Source: Strix aluco (lineage: Eukaryota; Chordata; Aves; Strigiformes; Strigidae). From it: a stretch of 64,000 bases of DNA. The position numbers were made by a program, and so were the translations under genes. The notes under the pieces are model-generated. The model worked only from the letters and a program-made list of their open reading frames with translations, searched no databases and was not told where the DNA came from. Position 1 is the stretch's first letter; each line of letters begins with the position of its first letter. The DNA is taken from assembly GCF_031877795.1 (NCBI RefSeq), contig NC_133932.1, positions 40,500,180-40,564,179 on the forward strand, given 5' to 3'. This document shows positions 25,269-38,100 of the stretch, piece by piece.

Positions 25269-26455
25269 CTGGAAAAAAAACACAATAATCAAAATCATTT
25301 GTTTGAGTCTAGAACAGAAAAAGGGTACTGATAATTGATCTGAGGGTTAGTGTTTTTTTCTGAGAAAGAATACATTTGTCAAGCAAATTGAAAGCTTAAA
25401 TATGATCACAGAATTAAATCAGAGTAAAAGACACCTTACTGCTCCCCAAAATTAGATGATGAAAACATTTTGATTCTGTATTTTCAAAACCTGTTTTTTT
25501 CATTTTGAAAATTGCAAAATATCTCACTTTGAAATTTTCTGAACAAAAGTATTTTGCTTTATATTTTAAAAACATTTTTCTCTTGAGAATGATATGCATT
25601 ATAACAAAGATATTAAAGGGTTTATATTACTTGAAAACAAAATTTTTCTATTTTAAGCAGAATTAAATGTGTGTGGTTGACTATAATGAAAGCTTCCAGC
25701 TGATTTATTCAAGCAAGACACCTTAAAAAACTATGATTTGTTTTGATGTGTAACCCCCCTTTTTAATTTGCTTTTTCAGTTGGTCAACTGGTCAAACCCA
25801 GTGCCCCGTCATTCTGCTGGCCATGCTTGTAGGTAGTTCAAACATGTTAGCTCGGTTGTTTGACATTATTTGAGCATGTGCTATGGTCTCACTCATTTTC
25901 CTAAGGAAGAAAAATAATCATTCTTGTTGCATGTGTCCAGCCTTGCCACCAGATCCAGATCTTCCAGCTGCAAGGGAAAAGGTAATTAGCAGCTGCCTGT
26001 CTTTCATCTGAAAGGGTATATGGCCTGGACTTTGGATCCAATTGCCAGAGATGAAACTAATCCTGCTTCACAGACCCAAGTGCAAACAATGAAATAAACT
26101 CTTCCATTCCTCTGGGACAAGGTGGATCCAGGACAGTACAAACCCATAAATAACCAAATGCTTAGAAGTCGGGGAGACCTCATTATTCATTAATGTCTCC
26201 TGCGAAGGGAGAGGGAAGAAGTGGGTGGCTCGCCTTCAGGAGTCCTGCTGCTTCTGTGGATATGTTGTGCTGAAGCTTAACAAAGATGCAGGGTTTTCTT
26301 CCTTATCACTTATTCTTCCAAGAAAAGCAAGGAACACAGTGAAACTGAGTGAAGATTTGCTTTAAAAATGGAAGTCATGCCAGTCAATGGCCATATATGG
26401 CTTGTCAACAAGAAATGCTGCCCTCAACTCCCTCTGAACTAAGAATAAATCTTAC
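25269..26455 (-). other. Presumed intron between V exon and stalk exon
   Basis: Minus-strand stops were checked in detail from 25986 to 26384: no frame stays open longer than about 185 nt, too short for an IgC exon. Below 25986 stops are dense by inspection. A good acceptor-like site (ttttcccttgcag) lies at about 25971, but the frame that follows closes within 17 codons in phase 1. Confidence 0.5.
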
Positions 26456-26800
26456 CTGATACAATGAGTTTAATTTTAGATTTCTGTGTTTCATTGGGAT
26501 GATCCCCAGTCTGTTTGTAGATGCAATTATATACAGCTGTGTCCAGTAATTGGACATTGGAGAGCTTTAAGGAAAAGTTACCATGCTTCATCTGGTCCAG
26601 AAAAAGACTAGTTCTGCCATGGTAATGCTTGTCCTGCAATGTCAGTGAATCCTGCCCATTGTGAAAAAAGTGCACTAAGACAGAGTCTATCTGCCAGTAG
26701 AGCTTTGAATGGGAAAGGATCAGCTCCCCAGGAGAGGTGGTGGTGCAAGGCAAAATGACAGTTTCTCCAACAAATGCATGGCACGTTGTGTCTGGTTGAC
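26456..26800 (-). CDS. ICOSLG: IgV-domain exon of a B7-family ligand, probably ICOSLG
   Basis: A 345-nt phase 1-1 exon with acceptor tattccag and donor GTAAGA, as for immunoglobulin domain exons. It encodes a V-set domain: VGETVILPC (B-strand Cys), KLYWQID (core Trp), GRTSLFLDQMKHGNFSLKL, and DTAVYNC (F-strand Cys). NFS and NET are N-glycosylation sites. The YWQ and GNFSLKL patterns are typical of B7 ligands, which bind CD28-family receptors on T cells. ICOSLG is favoured because GATD3 lies next door tail to tail, as in human. Upstream (higher coordinates) should be a signal-peptide exon, which I could not find. Downstream an IgC exon is expected but not seen. An extra Cys stands near the start (DTTCHAF). 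Confidence 0.8.
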
Positions 26801-29800
26801 CTGGAATAAAAAATAGACAACTCTCTCAGTGCACAGCAGAGCTAGGGACACCAGGTTTCCTATAATTTGGCTTCATTGCATCATTGTTGCCTCTCTTCCT
26901 CCCCCTTCTTCTGCCCGTGTCCTCCTGCTCCCGGCCAGGCAGGAGGCAGTATGTGCTGTGCCAGGACTGAGGGCCATGTATGCTCAGTGCCCAGCCAGCT
27001 GTGCAGCAGGACAGATGTTGGTGCATGCAAGTTGCCTTCACTTTGTCAGTGTGGGTGCTGCTTGAACTTGTCTCCTTAGCAGGTGATTTTTCTCCCAGCT
27101 TCTGGGGATCTTAGTCTTTGAGATCAAGTGTCTGATTTCATTTTAATTAATTGGTCAGTTCACAAAAGGAAAAGGGGATGCAAGGAAGTGAAGACGGGCA
27201 GACATGATGAAGCAAGTTTTGGTTTTGTAGGAATTCTGGCTGAAAAAATGAGAAGTGTGAAAAGGGTGTTGTATCAGCAAGAGAAAAGTCCTGGATAAGT
27301 TTGATCTCCCCCAACTCCTATTGCTCGTGGCTCCGTTTGTAAATAATGTGCTAGAGGCCCCTGTCTCCCTTCCCCTGTGACGTCTTGCAGAGCATCTGTC
27401 AGAACAGGGCTTTTTTCTGCAGGTCTCTCTTGGTGCACCTGTCCCGTGGCCTCTCATACTCTTTGGTATAGTTATTCTCTCAGTACCCTAGAAAGAAGGT
27501 CTGTCATTCCCACTGCAAGTAAATGACTTTTCCAAGGCCTCAGGGAGACAGGTACTTTGTACGGGTGGCCGGGACATCGGGCAGAGATGTTCCAACCTTA
27601 CCAACCGATTCCAGCACAAGGTAAGAACCGAGTGAGGGTAGCCTGCTGGTGAACAAACAGGCAGACAGGCATGGCAGGAAGCCAGATACATCTCACTTAC
27701 ACACACTGTTCATTTAATAACTTTGATACTAATTATTTTTATAAATTCTTCCAAGTTAGCTGAAAGTATACTAAAACTTGCACAAGTGGGGGAGTCTGCC
27801 ACTATCACATAGGACAACTCATACTAGGTTGTGGTTTTATATTTTCTGGGGGAAGACTGGGTTACGGAAGAAGGTTTCTATGTGTTTATAAAGCGTAGAC
27901 AACTAGGTGTTTTCAGCACAGAATGTGGGCTTAAATTAATACTTCGACCAAGACTGTTTCATAAAATGTTTTTATAAATTAAAATGCAGATGAATTAATT
28001 TGGATGGAAAACTGATCCCCAGCAGGGACCAGAGCAAAAGCAGCATGAGTCTGTGTGCCAAGAAGAAAAGCTAAAATTCACTCTGAAACAACTCAATCTG
28101 TTTTCATGGCCAAAGTTCTGTGAAACATCAGGCTAAATAAAGAAATAAATGTTCTTGGTTGCAGTGTGGTCATTCCTGTGCTCTAGGCCTGTACCAGCTC
28201 TGCATATATTGGGCTACAACCAAAGGGCGTCCAAGTTCCCCCTTGACAGGCCTCAATTTGTTACATGCTTGGGCCTCTGTTTCCATATTAATCAGTGTCT
28301 GTTTTGAGGCTTGTTTGGTGTCACATGTGTCCATCCAGACAGACATAAAAGCAGAAGGAAAAGTATAATTCGGAAAGCTAAATGGCAGAGCCAAGTAAAT
28401 GCCTTCAATTATAACTCTATCACCAAGCATCTGCTTCCCTTAGGTTTTCAGATTTTTCAGCTGAAAATCCCAGTCCACTTTTGCCCATCAATGTAAACTT
28501 TTAGCTGAAAAAAACACATACCCCCAGTGCTCTTTCTGGTTATTGGTGGAAGGAGACTCCCCTTACTGTGTGGAGAGCTCAACCTTTTTCAGACTGTATC
28601 AGTCACTGCCCAGGTTTTGCTTCTCAAGGGGAACCTGAATTACAACAGCATCCAAAGAAGGATCTAATTTAATCAAAGATCTGCCTCCACTGTACTGTAC
28701 CCTTACTGCCACAGCACATAAGACCCTACACTCCCCAAGAAGACTGCTGCAGCCCTGCAATTAGTGACATACCTAGGTAGGGCCATTAGCTGGACCTGTC
28801 GCACCTGGAAGGGCCACTGCCAGGTGCTGAAGGGCAAGGAGGGGAGGGAGCAGCCTGAGATCCCTCCCTGAGCTGTTTGTGCCTGGGGAACTGAGTGAGG
28901 CTGTGCTCAGCAGAGTCCTTCTGAAGCAAGGCGGTGTCTGAAAGTGGACTGTGTTTATGGCTGACCATGGTTAGCTAACCATAATGGTGAGGTGAGTGTG
29001 CCTGAGGCTGCTGCAGGTGTTTTGTAAGCCCTGGAAGATGTGAGCCTCCAGAAGAGCTTTCTGGTGGGAAGAGTCCTGTCCACAGGATGCCATTAGGAGA
29101 GAGAGTGCTTGCAACATATGATGTTGCACATGGATGAAGAAAAGATAATCCTGAAATTAATGGAACTTGTAGCTCTATTTAGAAAAAGGGATGATCAGCA
29201 TTTACTTAATGAGCAAAAGAGGGAGGAATAGCGTTGGTCCTATCTCCTGATTGCAGTCACTTCTAAATTTGACATTGGTTTTAGAAGTGTATCTATCTAC
29301 TTTTTGGCTCTGTTCTTTTTCTGAAGATGGACAGCGATGCCCAGCGTATCTGAGCCTAGCATAATCATTCCTTTCCTGCATGATACCATGTTCAAAGCTT
29401 GTAACAATTGTGTTGACTGTATAAATGCCCATGGGGCTTAATCCACCCTGTCCTACACTGCTTTCAGCTGGTGAAACCAGGACAGCAGGGGGCAAAAAAG
29501 GAAGCACTGCTGAAGTTGCCTGGGACAAGAACAGGTGTCTGAAATCTGGCTGTAATGAGTTATTTAACAGAGCCTACAGCTTTGTGAGGTCTTTTGTGGA
29601 TGGGAAGAACAGACTTCTGGATACAAGTGAAATTAAGTGCCCTTATGTAAGCCAGTCTTGAGAAGGAGAGTAAAGTCATGCTGAAGACTTGGTTAAGCTT
29701 TTCATAGAGGCTATTGATGTACCAGGAGGCGTGAAAGCAGAGACTTTCCTGGCCAGGACACTGAAGCAGCCATTTAGTGAGCTGTGGTGATGGTGGCAGC

Positions 29801-32064
29801 CGCTGCTGGAGTGTGCGAAGCAGGGCAAGTAGCGCTCATCTGATCTATCAGGTAAGCTTTGCACCTGGAAGGTGCGGTTGTCTGCCTTGGAAAAAATGCG
29901 TGTTGGCACACAGCTTTCACATGCAATTGTAAGATTCAAATGTAAAGTGAAATGAGTTTATTTTGTGGATTTTTTTTAATTGTGCATTTTAAATATCACC
30001 CAAATGTTTAAGTCTATCAAGGTGAAGTTGAGTGTGCTAATTTAACCAATCTGTAAGATTCCTATAAAGAGAAAACACTGCTGCTTCAGTATCTGAATTG
30101 TAGTGTAGGGAAGCTCATAAAGACTGGGCTTTTTGTGTGTGTGTCCCTGCTGAAGATGATCTAGGGTAATCATCTTTGTTTATTAATTATATATTGCTTG
30201 TACAAGAAGAATCTGGGATGCCAGTAGGCAGTCTAGAGTTCATGCCTTGTGGAAATGGGACTGGAAGTGGAAAGTTCTTGAGCATCTCCCAAGTTCACTC
30301 TGGTGATGTTAATGCAGTTCTGACAGTAAAGTAGTTTAATATTGGAATTTAAGCAGAAAAATGTTCTAGCGTTAGAAACAAGGCAACAGGGAATTTCTTG
30401 TGTTATGAGCTTAAACAGAAATATGTTACCCTGACAAGGTACTGTTGTGTGATTTCTTACAGGCTCATGTCTCACCTACATGCAGAAATATTTTGGGGAG
30501 GGCAGGTGGCTGTTTGCAATTCCAGTTGCTTGCTCAGAAACACTGAACTTGAATCCCCTTATTGGGGGGGGGGGGGGGGGGGGAGTCAAATGGTAGTTAC
30601 TTAGGTGACTCTGCATGCTTGTAGGTGTGCTCAGCTACCTAAAGAGCACTTCTTGAGTGATAATGGACTTTTCACACTGCTCTGTGGAGACATATGAAAG
30701 CTTTCCCTGAAAATGTCAGTTGTGCTTCCAGAAGAGAGAGGGAGACTACTTCCAGATGAAGTGTAACCTCCTGAACCACTTAGTAAATGTGAGGTGCTTC
30801 TGGGCAAACAGAGGAGTCTTGACCACACACAGAGGTCTTAATATTGCTGAATTTAGGCCTCAGATATGGAAATTACAGGGAGTTGCCCCTGTAGCTTGTA
30901 GAAAACTCCCTTGCCAGCACACACTAGTGTGTGTCTTTTTCATAGGGAAGATCATATCTAATCTATATAATGTCAGAAACCCAACTCTGCTAGAACTTGG
31001 AAGAGCATGTACAAAGATTCAGGGAGAGAGAGACTGCTGCTGGGCTCATGTCCTTTCACTTACCTGGTTATGCTTGTGGCAAGCTCAGCAACTTAATGAG
31101 TTTAAATACAAAAGTAGATGCAAGGCAGTCAGGGGTTGTAAAGGATGAGATTCCAAGTCATCCTTAACATTATGGAAATGGCAGGGTGTTTTTAAGGATG
31201 TGGGCAAGATAAACTTTATAGGTAAAGTTTTGTGGGCCTGAAACACCTTAACCTTGAAACCACTTCTTTTAGGTATAGAGGTTTATCTGAAGGTTATTAC
31301 CTGTATTTGCAAACCTTGGACTGTGATGAAATATATTCAAAGTGAAGGATGTGTTTGTTTTGTTTTGCTCCAAGGTTCTCAGTTTGCAATTTGTGTATTC
31401 ACATATAAATACTTCTACAAACTCCTAGATGTGTATTATAATATATTTACCTCTGGGTAGAGATGCAAACAGTAAGCAGGCAACCATCCAGAGAGCAGTC
31501 TCCCTAATAAAGTGAGAGAGAGAAATGCCAAATGCTTTGTTAAAATGCTAGAGCAGAGATCAAAGACCTTTTCTCTGGCATAATTTATGCTCTGTTTCAC
31601 AAGTCCCTCTTATGTGAAGATAATTTGGACACAAAGCTGGTTGGGTTAGAAACCCTGTCTTGTTTTGTTGTCTAGTCTTGTTGTGGCTTGTAATGAGATG
31701 GGGATTCAGTCACAAACACCAGACCCATACTTCCCACTTGCACTCTCATGTGGGCAAAGTTAATTGCATATACGTAGTCATAGTTTGCTCTTGAGATTAT
31801 TTTCTATTGGCAATTAAATTAAATTTCCTCTGCCCCCAAACTTCAGTTGCTTTGCAGCACAAGAAAAGCTTACCATTTCATTTCTGTGGCTTCGCAGCCC
31901 TTAGGAATCCTTCCCTGTTGCAAGCTTCGCCAGGCACTCCAGCTGCTACTTCTGTCTCTGCAAAAGAGTGAAAGGCTCCTAATTTTTGTTGCCATAAGCA
32001 TTTCTCCAGAAGGGGATAGATTATTTACTAGTACTTCATTTGCTTTGGTTCAATCTGTTTTCTT
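26801..32064. other. Noncoding stretch upstream of the V exon
   Basis: The signal-peptide exon of the B7-like gene should lie here or further right on the minus strand. Donor-like sites near 31060 and 28770 were examined, but the preceding frames contain stops or lack a hydrophobic leader. Open frames of up to 142 codons (30720-31148) show no known domain. A run of 20 G occurs at 30564-30583. Confidence 0.45.
30564..30583 (+). repeat. Run of 20 guanines
   Basis: Uninterrupted G20, able to form G-quadruplex structures and prone to length change and sequencing error. Confidence 0.9.
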
Positions 32065-32065
32065 T

Positions 32066-32149
32066 CACTCTGTGTATATAATACAGAGAGTGTATACAAC
32101 AGTGTGTATTTATGCTCTGAATACACTCTTACAATACACAGAGTGTATT
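32066..32149. repeat. Nested inverted repeats sharing one 12-bp word
   Basis: CACTCTGTGTAT at 32066-32077 has an imperfect inverse at 32081-32092 (one mismatch) and an exact inverse, ATACACAGAGTG, at 32134-32145. A separate perfect 9-bp stem, AATACACTC/GAGTGTATT, spans 32120-32149 with a 12-nt loop. The block could fold in more than one way. Confidence 0.7.
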
Positions 32150-35100
32150 TATTTTCATGTGTAGGATGGATGTGAGTCACAAGCCATGCACTGACTAGCC
32201 CTGGGCTTTCAACCCAGTGAAGGGATTCTTGTTCTATAGCCAGCTGAGATCAAAGAAGGTGGTGAAACCTAATGGGTATCATATTTATCAAGAGATATAG
32301 ACACCATCCCTCAGACTACCAAATACCACCCAAGCTGCATATCTACCAACAAAATATAAGCCTATAAGAAAATGCTGTTTACAAGAGCTGCTTCTCTGAG
32401 GAGGCTGTTAAATCTGGTACTTTCTCAAAGAGGAAAAAAAACAGGGTGGAGGGGGGAAGAACGTGGGTTTTGGGCTTCCTCTCCCCATCCTCATAGCATC
32501 TCATAGCTTAATGAGTACAAATATCTGAGTGATTGTTCCCCTGCAGTGGGGGGGAATCTCTCCAAAGGTGGAAGTGGTGGAAGTAGTGGTTTAGCCAAGG
32601 TCCTCTTCCCACTGAGTCAGCTCTGTCTGGGGAAAGTGCTGGTGCTGTTCTTCTGCCTGTTCTGTTGCTTCTGGTGCAATGGTGCTTCCTGGGGTGAGCA
32701 AGGCCTGGGAGTTGGATTTCTGTGTTTCTCCCCCTCTCCTTGTGGCCAGGCCCTGGTTATGCTTCATTTACCAGCCCCTTTCTCATACTCAGTGCAAGCC
32801 ATCTGCCATCTTTGGCTTCTTTGACATTAAAACAAGTGTGTCCTGAATGTTGATGAACTTCTTCTGTGGTTGCCTCCCTCCCCATTGTAATGGTTATTGT
32901 TTTAAGCAAGGGTATAAATTTATGCAAAGTGAGTTTATTTCATATGTGTTTTCTGCCTGCCTGCCTTTTGTAAATGAAACTGAGGCACTGATGGCCACTC
33001 TTATCTGTCTGACTAGTTCTCCATGGTGCCCCACAGAGTTTATCCTCCCTCTCAGCTTTGTACAGATGTTTCACTCCACACAACACTGCTCTGTAAAAAT
33101 ACCAGGAGCAAACTTATTCTGTGCTCTTGCCTGGCACTGGGGCAAGAATGAGATGGATCTGAAGTGACCAGGGCTCCACACCAAAGTGCTGTTAGGCAGC
33201 AGCAAGGTGTCTCGCCATGCTGAAGGAGGGCAACCTAGCAGCTGGTACTCTGCAGTGGTGCTGTGGCCTTGCCCACTCTCTCAGTAGGTAAAGGAGGTCC
33301 TTATGATATCTCCTTACACAGAAAGAACAACAGATTTGGTAGATGTGGCCAGCTAACAGGTTTGTGTAAAGGTGTAATAACAGCAGACAGGAATGACCCA
33401 AAAGTCAGAGCTCCTAGAAGTGATGTCATTCTTCTGAAGAGTCAGTCACTTTCTAACAGTTTTGATTCTGACTCAAGAGCCACATGAAGGTGGTTGTTCC
33501 AGCCCAGCTGGCTGGTTTGAGCCTCTGGCTTTGGCTGGCTTACTCCTACAGAATCCCTGTGGGGTTTCTGGTTCTCACAAATGTCTACAAAAGTCTTGGA
33601 CTGAGGGGGAAGTGGGATCAGACCTGAAATACCAAATTACATCCAAATTGCATGTGAATGTTGAGCTGTCTTGCCATCCACGTGCTTTTGTTACTTCCTT
33701 ACTGAAGTTTAAGCTTGTTCATAAAGAAGGAGCAAGGCAGGTCTTGTTTTAGGAAGCAGTATCTAACAGCAGGGATGCTTCAGACTGGTCTAGGTGGAGC
33801 ACTTGACTCTTAATTTAGCTTAATCCAATGCTGTTTAGTTGAAATTACATTTCTTTCTGGGTTGAGCTGGCTCTACTTGGAACAGAAATGTTCACGCTAA
33901 GCCTCCAGAAAGACTGTTCTTGGTACGCTAAAGGGGAGATATGTTTCTGTCTGTGCAGTTCAGCTGGTGTAAGATGTTTCAGTCACCACATGGATCAGCA
34001 TTTAAAATAATTAGTTTCTACTTGATAGTTCACATCTTTTTTCTCGTTATTTTTAAGTGCTAGTTTAAATGAAATGGAAGCTTGCAAAATTAACAAATTT
34101 TTTCTTTGTAATTTTTTTCAAATTTAAAAGTTGATCCATTTACTGTTCATTTTAATCTGACAAATAAGTTAGGACTTATTTTTCACAGATTAAAACAGTT
34201 AACTGAGTAAGGTTTTGCAATGAAGAATGACTTCCTGAAGAATTAAGGTACTAATAGCTTTCTTAACGCACTAACCTACCTGAAATAACTAAGGCATGTG
34301 ACATAATTAAAGCATATGATTAAATTGCAAAACTCTGAACTTCTTGGCAACATCTCTGTCATCCAACTTTTGTGTTGCGTGTGTGAGGCCATTTACTGAA
34401 CATGTTAGCTCAGCCTGCAATAAAATTAAATTAATCAAGTAGGCAAGTAACTGAATGTTCCCAGTGCCTGTAGAATAGAAGGACTTTTGTGTCCTGAAGT
34501 AAATTAATTCAAGTTGTCTCTTTCTAATGCAGGAGGGATGTGGGTGAGAAAGGGTCTAAATGCTATTGTTGAAGGACTTATGCTCTTGGAGCACTAAACA
34601 TATTTAAAATAAGAAAATGGTATTTTCCATAAGTGCTCTGTTAACCCTGGAAGTAGTGTTGCTGTGGTATGTTAAGGACATTCCCCTGTGAACAGCTCTT
34701 CTGATCAGGACATCTGGGGCAGCAGGAGGGGAAAATGCTGTGAGTAGAGATACTATTGATGAGCCAGGGGCCCATGTTGTGTGCAGATTTTCTTTTGTTA
34801 TTGTTTTGTGTTGGTTTTTGTTCTATTGCCATAAACCTTGCTCTGAATTCTGTGGGAAGCTGTTTGATCATCAGGAATGACACAGCTGGAGCGTGACCCA
34901 CCTGTGATCATACAGGGGGCAGTAGTTCTGGTGACAGAACAGCCAGGTTATGGTACCAGAAAAAACAGCTGGTTTCAGTGATCAGTGACTTGTAGCCACG
35001 GTGCACCTGTATACTTTCACTGCAAAGAAGAATCAGTTTGGGGTCTAGAACAGAAAGGACCTGGGAATTGAAAATCTAGAGGAGGATTGTGAGAGGCTGT

Positions 35101-38100
35101 TATGGGACGATGGGCTGAAGTAGGGTGCTGGCCAGGGCAGAGAGGGAGATGCTGAGCTGGAACCCTTTTGACACAGAGGAGGTACCTCTGAGCAGTGACC
35201 AAGTGTGACACTCATTTAAAAGTCATTGTGAGCTAAGTGGATATGATAATTTGGATATTATATTGAAGAGATTGATTTGCTTGCCAGCTCTTCCACTTCA
35301 TTTGCCAACCTCCAGTACTGGCTAAGTAACATAAGTAATCCAACTGGGCACTGAATGAATGGTGATACAAGTTGGAACAGGCACCAGCTGGAGAAGACAC
35401 CAGTAATTCTAAAAGGATTAGCCAGAATCACCTAGCAGATGAATGAAGGTCACTGCCAAGAAGGAAACTGCTTGTTATGCACCTGGCAAAGCTTTGTAGC
35501 TTAGTCACCAATAATTTCAAGTTCTTCCTCCCCGCCCCTGTATGCCTTTGACTTTTGAGAACAGATTTATGCAAGCTGACTGTTGGAGAATGGAGGACCT
35601 TTCTCTGTATCTTCATGAAATTCTGAGAGCACCCTGAGCAGAGAAGTCTTGCCTTACTATTCCTTATCCATATCAAGGCAATTTTCTGTCATTTTTTTTA
35701 AAATGCTGTCTACTCATGTAACCATGCAGTCCTTTTACCTTTAGGTAAAAGCTAACAGGTAGTAGAAAGCTAATGAGTGAGCTTGCAAGTGGAAATTACG
35801 GTCTGACTTCTGAGAGAAAGTTCTTATGATGCAACAACCTGTACCGAAACTGGGTGATTACTTCTGATATTATCTGAAAGCAATCTGTAAACAACATGAG
35901 GCATCATTTAGAAACCTGTCCTATAATTAGTTCAGGGAAAGATATTTAAGAGATCTCAGTGAGGGACGTGGTGGAATGTGTCTAGAAATGACAGTGGCTT
36001 TCTCATTTAGCATTTTAGAATTTGAAATAAATTACGCTAATTTGAAAGCAATTTTCTGGGGATTTGTGAGCAGTGACAGGTAGTGTTTCTGTAGCTAACC
36101 ACTGTGTGATTCACCCTGTCAGCTCAAGGCAGTGGAAAGAAGTGCCCTTTGCCTCCCGAGGGGCTGTCTGGAGCTTCAGGCTGCAAAATGTGCTGTGGTG
36201 GCAACTGAGTCTTGGATTGGGATCCTTATCTTCGGGTGCGCTGTAGCAAACTTCATGCATTTGTGAGGGTGGCTGGTCTGGTTTTTGCGTGTGTGTGTTT
36301 TAGCAGTTTATAGCTGTTTAAAACTCTCTGAACTTGTCCTTATCTGCTTTGCACTCGGGTGTTGTGTACTCTGTCCATGCTACCTCTCTTCTCTGCCTGT
36401 GCTCCAGTCATACCACCTACGCTGTGGAGGTGGGTGGAGTGCTGGCTTTGGGCTTCCTTATGTTTCCCTATGCTGCTGGAACTTCCCACTGCCTATTTAA
36501 GGCTTATCATGGGTCACAGTCAGGCTCTGGGGACTGAAGGATTGTTACCAAATGCATATTTAATCTGAAAAGTTACTCCTTTTCAGGGATAAAGAATAAA
36601 TGGGTGATGGTGCATGACTTGCTCCCAGTGGAAAGCTGTACCTCATACAGAGTACTGCAGCAGGAACTTACACACCTTCTCCTGGCTTTGAATAAATAGT
36701 TTTGGTAAGAAGGAATTTATCCACACATGTGGGAGAAATGGAAATTACAGTGTATATCTGATCAGAGTTTCCAGGATTCAAACACACAAACATCTTCCTG
36801 AAGGTCTGGAGAAAAACAACAAAGCTCTGGATGTGTCTGGCCAAAAAGGGGGTGTGTATGAGCTAACATGCTTGATTAACTGAAATACTTGGGAAGTTGG
36901 ACTGTATTCTTGATTTCAGAATAACCTTTCTAAATAGCTCTCAGACTAAACTGAAGTCACTGGCTTTGCAAAATGGGAAGGGTTTGGGTGGCTCAGGACT
37001 GATGCTAAATGTGGTATGTTTCATTTCAAGTTTCAGAAGGAAGGAAGAATGTTCCCGATATGCAAGTGAGCAGAATTCAGTGCTGATCAAATGCTACAGT
37101 CTTGTAGGTATTTAATGGTTTTATGTTATGTTTGGTCTGATTGAATTCTCAGGCAGTCATGATCCATGCCATCCATATTTCCACCTGTCATTTTTGAGGA
37201 ATTTCATATCTGTCATCTGCTTGATTCTCTTGGGTGAAGGTCAATCCAGAGACTAGAAAAATGTCTGTATGCAGATCCCAGAGGGACATTGTGTCACTGC
37301 TGCTGGTGGGATTTGCGTTGGGCAGTTTGGCATGGAAACTGACTGTAATTTGCAGTAGTGGGCTCTCATCCCATTCTCTTAAAACATGCTTTATCCTCTA
37401 TGTAACATAACATTTTTGCTAGATTTAGCAGTTAGGTTTTCATTTGCTTTCTTTCTGTTGGAAAGACTCTTGACTTGGGGAGCAATTCTGCCCTCTAAAT
37501 CCCTAGCAACTGTTCCCAGCCTCACCTATCCCTGTCTTGCATGTCATAAGTCCTCCTGGGTTTGAGTGCTGCAGATTTGATGCTGTCTGGGTGAAAGCTC
37601 AGGAAGAACAGCCTAAGCAGCATGTGGTGTATTCCACCCTTTGCCCAGCCTTGTGCTTACTGAGTGAGACTTATTCCCTGTGACTAGTGGTGTGCGGTGG
37701 TCTCATGTCCTTTTATGAAACTTCTGAAGAGAAACCAAAAAGTCACTGTTCCTTTTTGTAATGTCTTTCTGACAACTCCCTGCAAAGTTCCTCTTTTTCT
37801 CAATTCCTTTTTGCTCTTCTGAGAGTTTCCACTGCTCTTTATCTGCCAGTTCCAACAAAATGTTTTTTGTCCTTGGATGAATAAATTGTTCTCAAGAATA
37901 AAAAGCTGGTCTTTCAAGATATTTCAGTTACATGAAAATGACATAGGTGTGTGGGGTTGTTTGTTTTGTCTCTTAGAAACCTGTAGCCTTAAAGAAGCAG
38001 CTCACAAGTGACAATGTAGAAAGAGGCAAGGGTTCATTCAGCTGAAACAATATTGTGTATATTTTTTTTCTGACTTTAGAGGCAGTTCCTGTCTGAATAT